From: Alishewanella agri BL06 | GTDB taxonomy: Bacteria > Pseudomonadota > Gammaproteobacteria > Enterobacterales > Alteromonadaceae | Assembly: GCF_000272005.1 (NCBI RefSeq) | Contig: NZ_AKKU01000015.1 | Coordinates: 186,001 to 250,000 of the forward strand | Direction: 5' to 3' | DNA: 64,000 nt | Notes under the pieces: generated by a model | What the model saw: the letters and a program-made list of their open reading frames with translations, nothing else | Told to the model about the DNA's origin: nothing | The model's database searches: none | Part shown: piece after piece, positions 8,287 through 17,983 of the stretch | Position numbering within the stretch: position 1 is the stretch's first letter | Layout of the letters: each line of letters starts with the position of its first letter | Made by a program: the position numbers and the translations under genes

Positions 8287-11084
8287 CAGATTGTCTCCTT
8301 ATGCACCGGCCGGTGTGCCGTTGTCATCTTACCCAGACTCGACAGAATCAACAGTGTCGAGCCAACGACGGTTAAATACACGCCCAGGTCAAACGCCATC
8401 GCACTGGCCAGTTCAACTTCGCCAAGCAGCGGCACATCAAAGTAATCAAACCAGGACGTCAGGAACGGCCGGCCAAACAGGAAGCTGGCGAGGCCGGTGA
8501 CCAGGGCGACCAGTAAACCAATGGCAACGACCCGCTGGTACTCGATATTGACTCTGGCCTTCATCCAGTCCACACCGTGGGCAATATATTGCAGAATCAA
8601 CGCCACTGCAGTGATCAAGCCGGCGATAAAGCCACCACCCGGTAAGTTATGTCCACGGAAGAAAATATATACCGAAACCATCAAGGCCAGTGGCAGTAAG
8701 CTTTGTGCAACAGTAGCTAACAGCATCGGATGCCGTTCGCGTGTCCAGGGCCGGCCATCACCATCACTGCTGGGTTTAAATAATGGGATACGGGTCAGTA
8801 ATTTGAAGATACCCAGCGAGGCGATACCCAATACCGCAATTTCGCCAAAGGTATCAAAGCCCCGGAAGTCGACCAGAATCACATTCACCACATTAGTGCC
8901 ACCACCACCGGTTTTGGCATTAGCCAGGAAGAAATCAGAAATGGAATTGAAGGGCCGGGTCATTACGGCATAAGCCCAGCTACCAATCACAATACCAACC
9001 AGGCTGGCAAGGCTGATATCGCGGATCACGCGTGAAGGCTCTGACTGACTTGGCGTTTTATGCGGCAGGAAGAACAGTGCCAGCATCAGCAGGATCACTG
9101 TGACAACCTCAACGGATAATTGTGTTAGTGCCAGATCCGGTGCGGAGAAACGGGTAAAAGCAATGGACACCATTAAACCTACCACCGAAATCATTAACAG
9201 CGCCACCACCCGCTTGCGATGCCAGATCACCGTTGCCAGGGCACTGATCAGCAACAGCGCCGCACCGGTGGCATTGACGGCATCTATCGGTAATTCCTCA
9301 CGACCACCCGATAACACCGGCACTTCCAGCAACGGCAAGCCGGCCAGCACCACCACGGCTGAGAGCAACAACACCATATAACGCTGTAAAGAGCCATTAT
9401 CTAACCAGTTATAAAAGCGTTCACAAGAGCGGCTTAGCCTTTTCATCAGTTGTTCAAAGCTGTTGAGCGGATCAACACCCGGTAAACTGCTTTGAAAATC
9501 GAACAGCTTTTTCCGCTTCGAGTAAATCAGCAAGCCCATCGCAATGGCGATCACGCTCATCAGCAGTGGCAGATTAAAGCCATGCCATAGCGCCAGGCTG
9601 TAGTAGGGTACTTCGGTAGTCCCCAACACGGCAGCAGCGGCACTTGATAACAAGGAACCAACCATCAATACTGGCAAGATCCCGATCAGCACACAGAGCG
9701 CAACCAGAATTTCTACCGGTAAGCGCATCAGGTGCGGCGGCTCATGTGGGGTTTTCGGTAAGCCTTTCGGTTCACCATTAAAGAACACGTCGTGGATCAA
9801 CCGCAGCGAATAGGCGACCGAGAAAATCGCGGCAATAGTCGCCAGTACCGGAATTAACCAGGAAATCGCGCCCAGTAAATGTTGGTTCAGCGTTTCAGCC
9901 AGGAACATCTCTTTTGACAGGAAACCGTTAAGCAGTGGTATACCGGCCATCGAGGCCGAGGCTATCATCACCAATACCCCAGTTACCGGCATATACTTCC
10001 ATAAGCCATTTATCCGCCGCATATCACGCGAACCGGTTTCATGGTCAATAATACCTGCCGCCATAAACAGCGAGGCTTTAAAAGTGGCATGGTTGATAAT
10101 GTGGAAGATCCCAACCACTGCCGCCAGTTCAGTACCCATGCCAAACAGCAGGGTAATAAGCCCGAGGTGACTAATGGTCGAGTACGCCAGCAGCGCTTTT
10201 AAATCATGTTTAAACAGTGCCAGGTAAGCACCCACCAGTAAGGTGGCCAGGCCGGTCAGACTCACCAGAATAATCCACAAATCTGACCCGGCTAGTGCCG
10301 GATAAAACCGTGCTAATAAAAAGATACCCGCCTTTACCATGGTTGCCGAGTGCAAGTAAGCACTTACCGGTGTCGGCGCCGCCATGGCGTTGGGTAACCA
10401 GAAATGAAACGGAAACTGCGCCGATTTGGTGAAACACCCCAGTAAAAACAGCACCAAAAATACCGGATACCAGCTATGCGCTAACAGTACATCACCGCTG
10501 GCCAGAATGACATCCAGATCATAGCTGCCAACAATACGGCCGATAATCAACAACGCCGCCAGTAAGCACAGGCCTCCGGCGCCGGTAATCGTTAAGGCCA
10601 TCCGTGCGCCGCGCCGGGCTTCAGATTTGTGCCACCAGAAACTGATCAGCAGGAATGAACTGATACTGGTTAGCTCCCAGAACAGCCAGAGTTGTAAGAC
10701 GTTATTTGACAGCACTATGCCCAGCATCGCGGTCATAAACAACATTAAAAAGGTATAGAAGCGCCCCATCGAATCCCGGGCCGACAAATAATAGCGGGCG
10801 TACAGAATAATCAGCAAACCAATGCCGAGAATCAACAACGCGAATAAATACGCCAGGCCATCCAGTCTGAGCGCGATATCCAACCCCAACAGCGGGACCC
10901 AGGCCAGGCTATAGCGCAAGTTTTCAGCAGCAAATACCGCTTGAGTTTGAGAGATTAGTAGCAGAAAGGCCACCACTACCGGTAAGGCGGTCAACAGTGC
11001 ACAGGCACTGCGCGACCATTTTGCCGTCAGCACGGGCACAAGGGTTCCCAGCATGGGTAACAACAGGATCCACAGCAGTGTCAT
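8286..11084 (-). CDS. mrpA: Fused MrpA-MrpB antiporter subunit
   Basis: This 932-residue protein is the NuoL-like MrpA subunit with MrpB fused at the C terminus, as in group 2 (Pha-type) systems; no separate mrpB is present. The N-terminal part contains the transmembrane antiporter domain with [34 protein letters not shown], and the C-terminal 150 residues (from about [17 protein letters not shown]) match MrpB with [16 protein letters not shown]. As first gene of a six-gene operon it would be transcribed from the 11.1 kb intergenic region. The complex is expected to support alkali and salt tolerance. Confidence 0.95.
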   Translation of the reverse strand: MTLLWILLLPMLGTLVPVLTAKWSRSACALLTALPVVVAFLLLISQTQAVFAAENLRYSLAWVPLLGLDIALRLDGLAYLFALLILGIGLLIILYARYYLSARDSMGRFYTFLMLFMTAMLGIVLSNNVLQLWLFWELTSISSFLLISFWWHKSEARRGARMALTITGAGGLCLLAALLIIGRIVGSYDLDVILASGDVLLAHSWYPVFLVLFLLGCFTKSAQFPFHFWLPNAMAAPTPVSAYLHSATMVKAGIFLLARFYPALAGSDLWIILVSLTGLATLLVGAYLALFKHDLKALLAYSTISHLGLITLLFGMGTELAAVVGIFHIINHATFKASLFMAAGIIDHETGSRDMRRINGLWKYMPVTGVLVMIASASMAGIPLLNGFLSKEMFLAETLNQHLLGAISWLIPVLATIAAIFSVAYSLRLIHDVFFNGEPKGLPKTPHEPPHLMRLPVEILVALCVLIGILPVLMVGSLLSSAAAAVLGTTEVPYYSLALWHGFNLPLLMSVIAIAMGLLIYSKRKKLFDFQSSLPGVDPLNSFEQLMKRLSRSCERFYNWLDNGSLQRYMVLLLSAVVVLAGLPLLEVPVLSGGREELPIDAVNATGAALLLISALATVIWHRKRVVALLMISVVGLMVSIAFTRFSAPDLALTQLSVEVVTVILLMLALFFLPHKTPSQSEPSRVIRDISLASLVGIVIGSWAYAVMTRPFNSISDFFLANAKTGGGGTNVVNVILVDFRGFDTFGEIAVLGIASLGIFKLLTRIPLFKPSSDGDGRPWTRERHPMLLATVAQSLLPLALMVSVYIFFRGHNLPGGGFIAGLITAVALILQYIAHGVDWMKARVNIEYQRVVAIGLLVALVTGLASFLFGRPFLTSWFDYFDVPLLGEVELASAMAFDLGVYLTVVGSTLLILSSLGKMTTAHRPVHKETI

Positions 11085-11434
11085 AATGATCTCGCTTCCT
11101 TCTAAATTCTACCCTGCCTCGCTACACGTTATAACAGCTTCACTGCATTACCTACGCTAAAACAATTATTTATGAAGCTATTAAGAAGGCGTGCTCACGC
11201 AACAGAGGCAGGCAAAAAAACACAAATTGTCAGGGAAACTGCGAATATTTATACCTGTAACGCTCGGAAATGTCTATTAAAGTCGGCTAGTCTGACCAGA
11301 AAATCAGCTCAGCCGTCGTCGCCGTCCGACCAGTAATATGTCAGAAAAGTACAAATCGATCAGCTTGAACGCGGCATAAGGTTACAGGAAAAAAAGGCCG
11401 CAATAGCAATTGCGGCCTTTAATAGCAAAGCAGA
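11085..11434. other. Intergenic region upstream of the mrp operon
   Basis: This 350-base stretch separates the mrpA start from the end of ptrB, both on the minus strand. It should hold the mrp promoter, but no promoter could be assigned with confidence. The only clear element is the terminator of the upstream gene at its right end. No RNA gene or coding frame was recognised. Confidence 0.6.
11389..11420 (-). terminator. Rho-independent terminator after ptrB
   Basis: A perfect 9-bp stem (GGCCGCAAT at 11396-11404, ATTGCGGCC at 11409-11417) with a four-base loop is followed on the minus strand by a run of seven T. It lies 15 bases past the ptrB stop. An AAA/TTT flank on the other side is shorter, so termination should favour the minus strand. 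Confidence 0.9.
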
Positions 11435-13567
11435 TTATTGCGCAGGCTGCGCCAGTAAGTTCAGGATAAAGGCATACTCTTCAGCTGTTTCTGCCAAACG
11501 GGCAAAACGTCCGGATTTACCGCCATGCCCGGCTTCCATATTGGTGCGGAACAGCAGTGGGTTAGTGTCGGTTTTAAGCTCACGTAAGCGCGCTACCCAC
11601 TTCGCCGGTTCAAAGTACTGCACCTGAGAGTCATGCAAGCCGGTAGTAACCAGTAGCGCCGGATAGGCTTGCGCACTAACCTGATCATAGGGTGAATACG
11701 ACAACATATAGTCGTAGTATTCTTTCTGTTTCGGGTTGCCCCACTCGTCAAACTCGTTGGTAGTTAACGGAATGCTTTCATCCAGCATCGTCGTTACCAC
11801 ATCCACAAAGGGGACATGGGCCACTAAGCCGCGATATTTCTCCGGTGCCATATTGGCAACCGCGCCCATTAACAGACCGCCGGCGCTGCCACCCATGCCG
11901 ATAACTTTGTCTTTAGCAGCATACTTTTCCGCTACCAGGTAATCGGTCACCGCGATATAATCGGTAAAGGTATTAATTTTCTTCAGTAACTTACCATCTT
12001 CATACCAGTGCCGGCCCATTTCCTGACCACCACGAATATGCGCTATGGCATATACAAAGCCGCGATCAACCAGCGATAACACGCTGGAGCGGAAACTCGG
12101 GTCCATGGATGCACCGTAAGAGCCGTAGGCATACTGATAAAGTGGTGCTGAACCATCGCGTTTAAAGCCTTTGCGATACAGCAGCGAAACCGGGATCTTG
12201 ACACCATCGGCTGCCGGAGCCCACACCCGCTCGGTAACATAATTCGCTTTATCGAAGTCACCCAGCACTTCCTGTTGTTTTAACAGCGTCCGCTCACCTG
12301 TGGCCATATTCAGCTGATAAACACTGGCCGGGGTGGTCAAAGAGGTATAGGTGTAGCGCAACAGCTGGGTATTTTGCTCGGCATTCATCTCGAAACCGGT
12401 CACATAAGCTGCTTCATCAGACTTAACATAGAAGGCTTTTTCCGGGGCTTGCCATGGCATCACGCGGATACGACGTAAGCCGTCACTGCGCTCACTGATC
12501 GCCAGATAATCATTAAACAGCGCAAAACTCTGAATAAAGATGTTGTCATCATGTGCCAACAGCGGTTGCCAGTTCGCACGGTCGCCCAGCTTATCGGCGG
12601 CGACCGTCATCAGGCGATAGTTTGGTGCCTGCCAGTCGGTGCGAATAATCCAGCGGCCATTTAAATGTTCGGCGCCATATTTAAAATCACGCATCCGTGG
12701 CGCCAGCACCTTAAAATCGCCAGCCGGTTTGCTGGCATCCAGGATCCGAATTTCATCCGATACCGTGCTACTTAGATTGATCATGACATAGCGTTGATCC
12801 TGGCTATTGGAAACCCACATATAAAAACTGTTGTCGGTTTCCTGATAGACACTTTGCGCCTGAGCCGGATCGGCCCCTAACTGGTGCCGCAGTACCGTAT
12901 TACTTAATAAGGTAACCGGATCATTGCGTACCAGAAACAGCTGCTTGCTATCTGCCGACCAGGCAATAGCGGCAGATAAACCTGTTAATTGATCAGGTAA
13001 GTCTTTACCTGTTTTCAAATCCCGTACTTTTAGCGTGTACTGGCGGCGACCATTTAAATCTTCCATATAAGCCAGTAACTGCTGATCCGGGCTAACGGAT
13101 AAATTACCGACTTGGTAGAAATCTTTACCCGCCGCCAGCTGATTGACATCCAGTAAGATTTGCTCGTCGCCACCAGCCACCGGCTTGCGTGCATAGATCG
13201 GATATTCTTTACCAGTCTCATAGCGACTGTAGTATTGGTAGTCGCCCTTGGTGTAGGGCACAGAACTGTCATCTTGCTTAATCCGGCCGATAATCTCAGT
13301 GGTCAGCTGCTCTGTAAGTTGCTGATAGCTGCTGCTATGTTGCTGATACCAGGCATTTTCCTGCTCCAGATAGGCCAGTACCTTTGGATCTTTGCGCTGA
13401 TCATCGCGTAACCAATAGTAAGGATCATTACGGGTACCATGCGGCGACACGACCTGATAATCGACTTTAGCCGCACGCGGCGCTTCTGTTAGCGTGGTGT
13501 TCGCCAGCAACGTTGATGGCAAAACCAACAGTGCGGCAGCAAAGAAAAAATGACGCGGATATGACAT
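11435..13567 (-). CDS. ptrB: Oligopeptidase B, S9A prolyl-oligopeptidase family, with signal peptide
   Basis: Oligopeptidase B cleaves short peptides after basic residues. The N-terminal beta-propeller is followed by an alpha/beta-hydrolase domain with the nucleophile serine in GGSAGGLLMG, a catalytic Asp region in TGLHDSQVQYFEP and a catalytic His in EAGHGGKSGRF. The chosen ATG at 13567 gives a clear signal peptide (hydrophobic FFFAAALLVLPSTLLA) and has an AAGAGAG site; a start at 13627 would put a charged 20-residue extension before it. Secretion to the periplasm distinguishes it from the cytoplasmic E. coli enzyme. Confidence 0.92.
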   Translation of the reverse strand: MSYPRHFFFAAALLVLPSTLLANTTLTEAPRAAKVDYQVVSPHGTRNDPYYWLRDDQRKDPKVLAYLEQENAWYQQHSSSYQQLTEQLTTEIIGRIKQDDSSVPYTKGDYQYYSRYETGKEYPIYARKPVAGGDEQILLDVNQLAAGKDFYQVGNLSVSPDQQLLAYMEDLNGRRQYTLKVRDLKTGKDLPDQLTGLSAAIAWSADSKQLFLVRNDPVTLLSNTVLRHQLGADPAQAQSVYQETDNSFYMWVSNSQDQRYVMINLSSTVSDEIRILDASKPAGDFKVLAPRMRDFKYGAEHLNGRWIIRTDWQAPNYRLMTVAADKLGDRANWQPLLAHDDNIFIQSFALFNDYLAISERSDGLRRIRVMPWQAPEKAFYVKSDEAAYVTGFEMNAEQNTQLLRYTYTSLTTPASVYQLNMATGERTLLKQQEVLGDFDKANYVTERVWAPAADGVKIPVSLLYRKGFKRDGSAPLYQYAYGSYGASMDPSFRSSVLSLVDRGFVYAIAHIRGGQEMGRHWYEDGKLLKKINTFTDYIAVTDYLVAEKYAAKDKVIGMGGSAGGLLMGAVANMAPEKYRGLVAHVPFVDVVTTMLDESIPLTTNEFDEWGNPKQKEYYDYMLSYSPYDQVSAQAYPALLVTTGLHDSQVQYFEPAKWVARLRELKTDTNPLLFRTNMEAGHGGKSGRFARLAETAEEYAFILNLLAQPAQ

Positions 13568-13746
13568 TTTGAACTCTCTTCGGTTAACAATAGTTTTCAG
13601 CTTAGGCTTTTTTTGCCCTGACGCCACGAAAAAAATGTAAAAGCTTGTAACAGTTAGGGCGTGTTATGCATAAAAAACGGGCATTTTCAGAAAAAGCGCT
13701 TTATGCTTAATACAAATAACAACTACAACAGATGACAGGACACTTT

Positions 13747-13929
13747 ATGAGCTTACTTACCATAGAACAAGTTGCTGCTTTGCTGGACATCCCGGTGATT
13801 CGGGTAGAACGACTCACCCGCGAACACTTGTTGGTTCCGGTGCAAAATGACGCCGCCGGAAAACCGCTGTTTGCAGAAGAAGACGTGAAGCGTTACAAGG
13901 TACTGGCCGAACGTTTAGGCGGCCTGTAG
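13747..13929 (+). CDS. Small MerR/excisionase-like helix-turn-helix protein
   Basis: A 60-residue protein from the ATG at 13747 (alternative ATG at 13732). The sequence LLTIEQVAALLDIPVIRVERL followed by a basic stretch and FAEEDVKRY looks like a winged-helix DNA-binding domain of the MerR/AlpA/excisionase type, with no other domain. It is divergent from ptrB and its 3' end overlaps the convergent kinase gene by 15 bases. Target and role are unknown; it is not obviously tied to a phage. Confidence 0.7.
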   Translation: MSLLTIEQVAALLDIPVIRVERLTREHLLVPVQNDAAGKPLFAEEDVKRYKVLAERLGGL

Positions 13930-14817
13930 CGCCAGCTGTTGCTCTAAACGCAATTGCCACTCAACACTGGCCTGCTGATAACCCGGCATGGCCAGATACC
14001 ATAACCAGCAAAAACCACTATAGATAATCTTTGCCAGCGCCAACCGTGCCGTAATACTGGTGGCATGCGCCCGGGCGGTTTGCGGATCGGCATAACAGCG
14101 ATACTGTTGGTAGTGCACTAAAAACTCAGCCTGTTGTCGCTTACTAAACTGATAATGCAGACTTAACGCCGCTAAATCAAAACTACAATCCGCCAGCTGA
14201 GCATATTCAAAATCCAGCAACCAAACTCGCCCGCCGGCCAGCAGTAAATTATCCTGATGTAAATCCAGATGGCAGAGCACCAAATCCTGTTGATATTGCT
14301 CAAACTGCGCGGCGGCCTGCAGCAAACCAGCAAACAGTGTCGCTGCCGGCTGCAAGGTCTGTTGTTCGGTTTGGGCTAATAACTGCCGCAAATAACTCTG
14401 GCTTTGTAATACCGGCGTTTGCACCCGCAGACTATGCAATCTGGCCAGTATTTTCGCCAGTTGTGGCAGGGTAGCAGCCGTCAGCGCTAATGGCTGCCCA
14501 CCGCTAATATATTCACTGATTAATAATTGTTGATGATTATTCAGTAACAGTGGCACTGGTGCGATGCCGGCTGCTGCTGCCGCCTGCTGACAACGAAACT
14601 CCTGTTGCCGGCAAACTCCCGGCGCTTCGCTGCCATAACGACGCAGAACATAATCACCGCGCGCCGTTTTTAAGTAATAATTCAGATTACTCTGCCCGGC
14701 TGCGAGTGGGCGGATTTCGAGCGGCGGATGCGCGCTAAAAAACTCGAGTTGCTGACAAAGACGCGCTACAGCGCCTTGCCCGGCAAGGTCGTTTGCATCT
14801 GATATTGACTGCGCCAT
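13915..14817 (-). CDS. Aminoglycoside/choline-kinase-fold phosphotransferase, probably thiamine kinase
   Basis: The 300-residue protein has the APH/ChoK fold: a Brenner motif (CHLDLHQDNLLL) with the catalytic Asp and the metal-binding LLDFEYAQLADCSFDLA. It is the last gene of a TPP-riboswitch-controlled run with a PnuT-like permease and a thiamine-binding protein, so phosphorylation of imported thiamine (the ThiK reaction) is the most likely job; this is inferred from context. The start overlaps the permease gene by 52 bases, unusually long, but no later ATG fits well. Confidence 0.8.
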   Translation of the reverse strand: MAQSISDANDLAGQGAVARLCQQLEFFSAHPPLEIRPLAAGQSNLNYYLKTARGDYVLRRYGSEAPGVCRQQEFRCQQAAAAAGIAPVPLLLNNHQQLLISEYISGGQPLALTAATLPQLAKILARLHSLRVQTPVLQSQSYLRQLLAQTEQQTLQPAATLFAGLLQAAAQFEQYQQDLVLCHLDLHQDNLLLAGGRVWLLDFEYAQLADCSFDLAALSLHYQFSKRQQAEFLVHYQQYRCYADPQTARAHATSITARLALAKIIYSGFCWLWYLAMPGYQQASVEWQLRLEQQLALQAA

Positions 14818-15395
14818 ACAAAATATCCCACCACCGCAATAACGGTATACAGCATAAACAAGGCGGTCAGAAAATACAGATGTTTTTGTGCATAAACAAA
14901 AATGGATACCGCATCAATCACTACCCAATATAACCAGTTCGACAGCAGTTTCTTGGCGACCAACCAGGTGGCAACCAAACTAAACGCTGTGGTCTGGGCA
15001 TCCAGGTAGGCAAAATCGGCATGGGTATAATTTGCCATCAGATATCCCAATACCAGCCCCGCCATAGCCGTGAGGCTAATCAACAGCAAATGCCGCTGCC
15101 AGACCCATTCATACACCGGCTGCGCCTGACCAGATTGCTGCTGCAATTGTCGCCAGCGCCACCAGCCATACACCGCCATGCCGGCATAATAAATATGCAG
15201 TAAGGCATCTGACAGCAGGGCTGAGCCCCACATCACATGTGTGAACAGTAAGGTGCTGAGCAGCGCCGCCGGCCAGCACCAGATACTGTGCTTCAGCGCC
15301 AGTACGACATAGGCCACCGCCAGTAAGGTCGCCACTAACTCTATACTGTGCAGCAGTTGCCAGTCAGCGAGCAGCTTGCTCAGCAGTTCATTCAT
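14766..15395 (-). CDS. pnuT: PnuC-family permease, probably thiamine transporter PnuT
   Basis: The 209-residue membrane protein has about seven hydrophobic helices and the PnuC-family features, including the WPAALLSTLLF helix, the YAGMAVYGWWRWRQ loop and the NWLYWVVIDAVSIFVYAQKHLY segment. PnuC members transport nicotinamide riboside; members under TPP riboswitches next to thiamine kinases are called PnuT and take up thiamine by facilitated diffusion with metabolic trapping. The start shares ATGA with the preceding gene. Substrate is inferred from context. Confidence 0.85.
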   Translation of the reverse strand: MNELLSKLLADWQLLHSIELVATLLAVAYVVLALKHSIWCWPAALLSTLLFTHVMWGSALLSDALLHIYYAGMAVYGWWRWRQLQQQSGQAQPVYEWVWQRHLLLISLTAMAGLVLGYLMANYTHADFAYLDAQTTAFSLVATWLVAKKLLSNWLYWVVIDAVSIFVYAQKHLYFLTALFMLYTVIAVVGYFVWRSQYQMQTTLPGKAL

Positions 15396-15640
15396 GGCCG
15401 CAAATCACCCGGGATAAACTTGCAAACAAACACCAACTTGCCATAACGCTCCATCGACCAGCGCATACAACGTTGCAGCGCCCGCATCACGGTATCGTAG
15501 TCGCCAAAGATCTGAGTGCTCATGGTGTTAGTGAGCACCAACAAGCCCTGCTCCGCCGCCAGTTGGTCAATAAAGGCCTGAATCGGGCCTTTATAATCCT
15601 CAGCTAATGGATACTTGCTAATTTCTACTGATAGTTGCAT
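15392..15640 (-). CDS. Thiamine-binding YkoF/MTH1187-like protein
   Basis: This 82-residue soluble protein (MQLSVEISKYPLAEDYKGPI...) matches the ferredoxin-like YKOF/MTH1187 thiamine-binding fold in length and pattern. Family members bind thiamine or HMP. It sits between the TonB receptor (11 bases upstream) and the permease (four-base overlap) in the TPP-controlled operon. It has no signal peptide, so it would bind its ligand in the cytoplasm, perhaps passing it to the kinase; that is inference. Confidence 0.78.
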   Translation of the reverse strand: MQLSVEISKYPLAEDYKGPIQAFIDQLAAEQGLLVLTNTMSTQIFGDYDTVMRALQRCMRWSMERYGKLVFVCKFIPGDLRP

Positions 15641-15651
15641 AGCGCTCCCCT

Positions 15652-17727
15652 TTAAAAGCTGTAACTAACCGTTGCACCAAAGCGACGTGGCTCCGCAAAT
15701 TGCTCATAGACGTGCGGCGCGTACTCATCACGCGGATCATTACCAAAGTAAAAGCCACGCACACCAACATCCTGATCCAGCGCATTACGCATCCAGACCG
15801 CCAGCTCCCACTGAGCTAATTGATAACTTAGCCGCAGGTTCAATAATTCACTGCTGTCAGAGCGGGCGTTATGGCCATCCGAATAATAGAAGCGGCTTTT
15901 ACCCTGTAAACCAGCCTGCAGTGCGAGTTGGTCACTGAGGTACCAGTCGAATCCCAGACTATAGTTAATCCGCGGTGCATGCGCCTGATCCCGTCCGGTC
16001 ATATCCAAACCGCTATCGGTTTGGTATTGCCCCAGTTTTGATTGCAGATAACCGACATTGGCAAATAACTGCCAACGCTCTGCCGGCTGCCAGCGTGTTT
16101 CCGCCTCAACACCGTAGTTACGGCCACTGGCGGCATTATCAATAAAGCCGGCAAACTCTGGCCCCAGATCCGGGTTAATCCAGCCTTTTACCTGCATATC
16201 ATCACGCCACATATAAAACGCCGCCACCCGACTGGTCAGGCTGCCATCGGCAGAACTGGCTTTGACGCCAAATTCAGCATTTAACAGGGTTTCCGCTTTA
16301 AAGGCTGCTTTATCAGCCAGAGCAGCAAACTGCGCCTCGCCGGCTTTTGACAGTGCTTCGCCGTTAATACCACCAATCTTATAGCCACGCGACAACAGAC
16401 CATACAGCATCGCTTGTGAATTCAGTTGGTAATTCAGGCTGACTTTAGCGCCCCACAGGGTTTGATCCGGAGTCAAACTAATATTGCCGCTATCCTGATA
16501 GTCATCGCTGTATTGCTCAACCCGGCCACCAACAACTAAACTTAACTTGTCGCTAAGGGCAGTCTGGGTTTCACCGTAAAGCGCCAGATTTTCGCGATTG
16601 ATCGTGCTATCAAAATAGCGCCACTCTGTTTCAGCGCGGCGCTGCCGGCTTAAACTTAGATCGCGACGGCTGGCGTAAACCCCTAATACCCAATCAGTAT
16701 TACTGAATAGCTGTCCGGCCGGTTTAGATACCAGGCGGTAGTCCAGTGTCCACTGTTCGCGCTCGCGTAAATAGCGGTCCTGATAGGAATATTCCCACGG
16801 ATGAATGCCGCGATAGCTCCAGTCTTCATCAAAACCATAGTCAGAATCTGCATTTAAATAGCTAATCTGCCCTTGCAGACTAGCCCGCGACAGTCCCTGA
16901 TAATCGATATTAATTGCTGCCGCTTTACTGCGTAACTGATCCTGCCCCGGTTCATCAGATAAGGTAGTACGGTTGCGATCCAGCGAGAAGGCATCGTAGC
17001 CATTCTGCTGGTCAATTAAATGCGCAACGAAACCCAGTTTCAGGTCGGCACTAGCTTGATAATCCAGCTTAAACCGGCCGGTAAATTCGTCAATATTGTT
17101 AGTATCATCGCGATTAAGGTGGGCATTATCGATAAAACCATCAGAGCGGTTTTGATCCAGCGTCAGGCTGTAGGCCAGCTGTTCGCTGATAGGCGCGCTG
17201 TAAAAACCCGATAATTGCCAGCTGTCGTAGTTGGCAATGGTAGCACTGAGTTTACCTTCAGGATTAAAGCGCGGGGTTTTGCTGGTCAGGTTCACCATGC
17301 CAGCCAGGGCATTAGTACCAAAGCGGGTCGCCTCCGGACCGCGGAATACTTCCAGTTGCTCGGCGTGCGCAATACTGCTGATACCCAGGCCGGCATAATC
17401 AATACCATCGATCAGGATGCCTACGGACGGGTTAATCACATCAATAAATTCACTGCGCTCGCCAATGCCGCGCACCTGCAGAAAACGGCCACGAGAGGCA
17501 CCCGCTGCAAAATTAACATTGGCAAATTGTAATAACGCATCATCAAGATGCTGGGCAGACTGGCGGTTTAAATCCTGCTCTGAGAGCACCGCAACACTGC
17601 CGGCAACTTGTTGTAAGTTATTTTTACGAAAATCACCCTGCACAGTGATTCGTTCGATATCCTGCTCAGCAGCAACAGGGTAGCAAGCTAATAGCGCGAC
17701 AGTTAACGCAGAAAAACGTAAAGACAT
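15652..17727 (-). CDS. TonB-dependent outer-membrane receptor, probably for thiamine
   Basis: A signal peptide (SALTVALLACYPVAAEQ) and TonB-box region (ERITVQG) precede a plug domain (NNLQQVAGSVAVLSEQDLNR ...) and a beta-barrel ending in the aromatic terminal strand FGATVSYSF. The ATG at 17727 is chosen because a GGGAG site precedes it and because it gives a proper signal peptide; an upstream in-frame start would add 11 residues. The TPP riboswitch directly upstream and the co-transcribed thiamine genes point to thiamine or a thiamine derivative as cargo. Confidence 0.9.
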   Translation of the reverse strand: MSLRFSALTVALLACYPVAAEQDIERITVQGDFRKNNLQQVAGSVAVLSEQDLNRQSAQHLDDALLQFANVNFAAGASRGRFLQVRGIGERSEFIDVINPSVGILIDGIDYAGLGISSIAHAEQLEVFRGPEATRFGTNALAGMVNLTSKTPRFNPEGKLSATIANYDSWQLSGFYSAPISEQLAYSLTLDQNRSDGFIDNAHLNRDDTNNIDEFTGRFKLDYQASADLKLGFVAHLIDQQNGYDAFSLDRNRTTLSDEPGQDQLRSKAAAINIDYQGLSRASLQGQISYLNADSDYGFDEDWSYRGIHPWEYSYQDRYLREREQWTLDYRLVSKPAGQLFSNTDWVLGVYASRRDLSLSRQRRAETEWRYFDSTINRENLALYGETQTALSDKLSLVVGGRVEQYSDDYQDSGNISLTPDQTLWGAKVSLNYQLNSQAMLYGLLSRGYKIGGINGEALSKAGEAQFAALADKAAFKAETLLNAEFGVKASSADGSLTSRVAAFYMWRDDMQVKGWINPDLGPEFAGFIDNAASGRNYGVEAETRWQPAERWQLFANVGYLQSKLGQYQTDSGLDMTGRDQAHAPRINYSLGFDWYLSDQLALQAGLQGKSRFYYSDGHNARSDSSELLNLRLSYQLAQWELAVWMRNALDQDVGVRGFYFGNDPRDEYAPHVYEQFAEPRRFGATVSYSF

Positions 17728-17819
17728 GTGATCGACTCCCATAACAGCTTTGAGGATCACACGGGCAAGTTACTTGTGGTTCGGCTTTAATTAAGCGTGA
17801 CACAGGTCTTGCTGGGGAG

Positions 17820-17925
17820 TTAGCACCATCCCTCCGCCGGTATGATCCGGATCAGGTTCTAAGGGTTTACCAAAACGGTATCTCAGCACTCCGCTACGAA
17901 TCGTAACAGGGCACCCCTTGGTTGC
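17820..17925 (-). promoter_or_regulatory. TPP riboswitch (THI element)
   Basis: Read on the minus strand, the region shows the conserved blocks GGGGTGCCC, GCTGAGATACC, ACCCTTAGAACCTGATC and the closing CCGGCGGAGGGA in the correct order. This is a textbook thiamine pyrophosphate aptamer. It lies about 95 bases before the TonB receptor start, and the four genes after it would be repressed when TPP is plentiful. The exact expression platform was not resolved. Confidence 0.96.
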
Positions 17926-17983
17926 GAGCGGCAGTCTAGACGTTCTGCCAAAAAAATACAATAGCTAAGTTTTTAACACCGGC

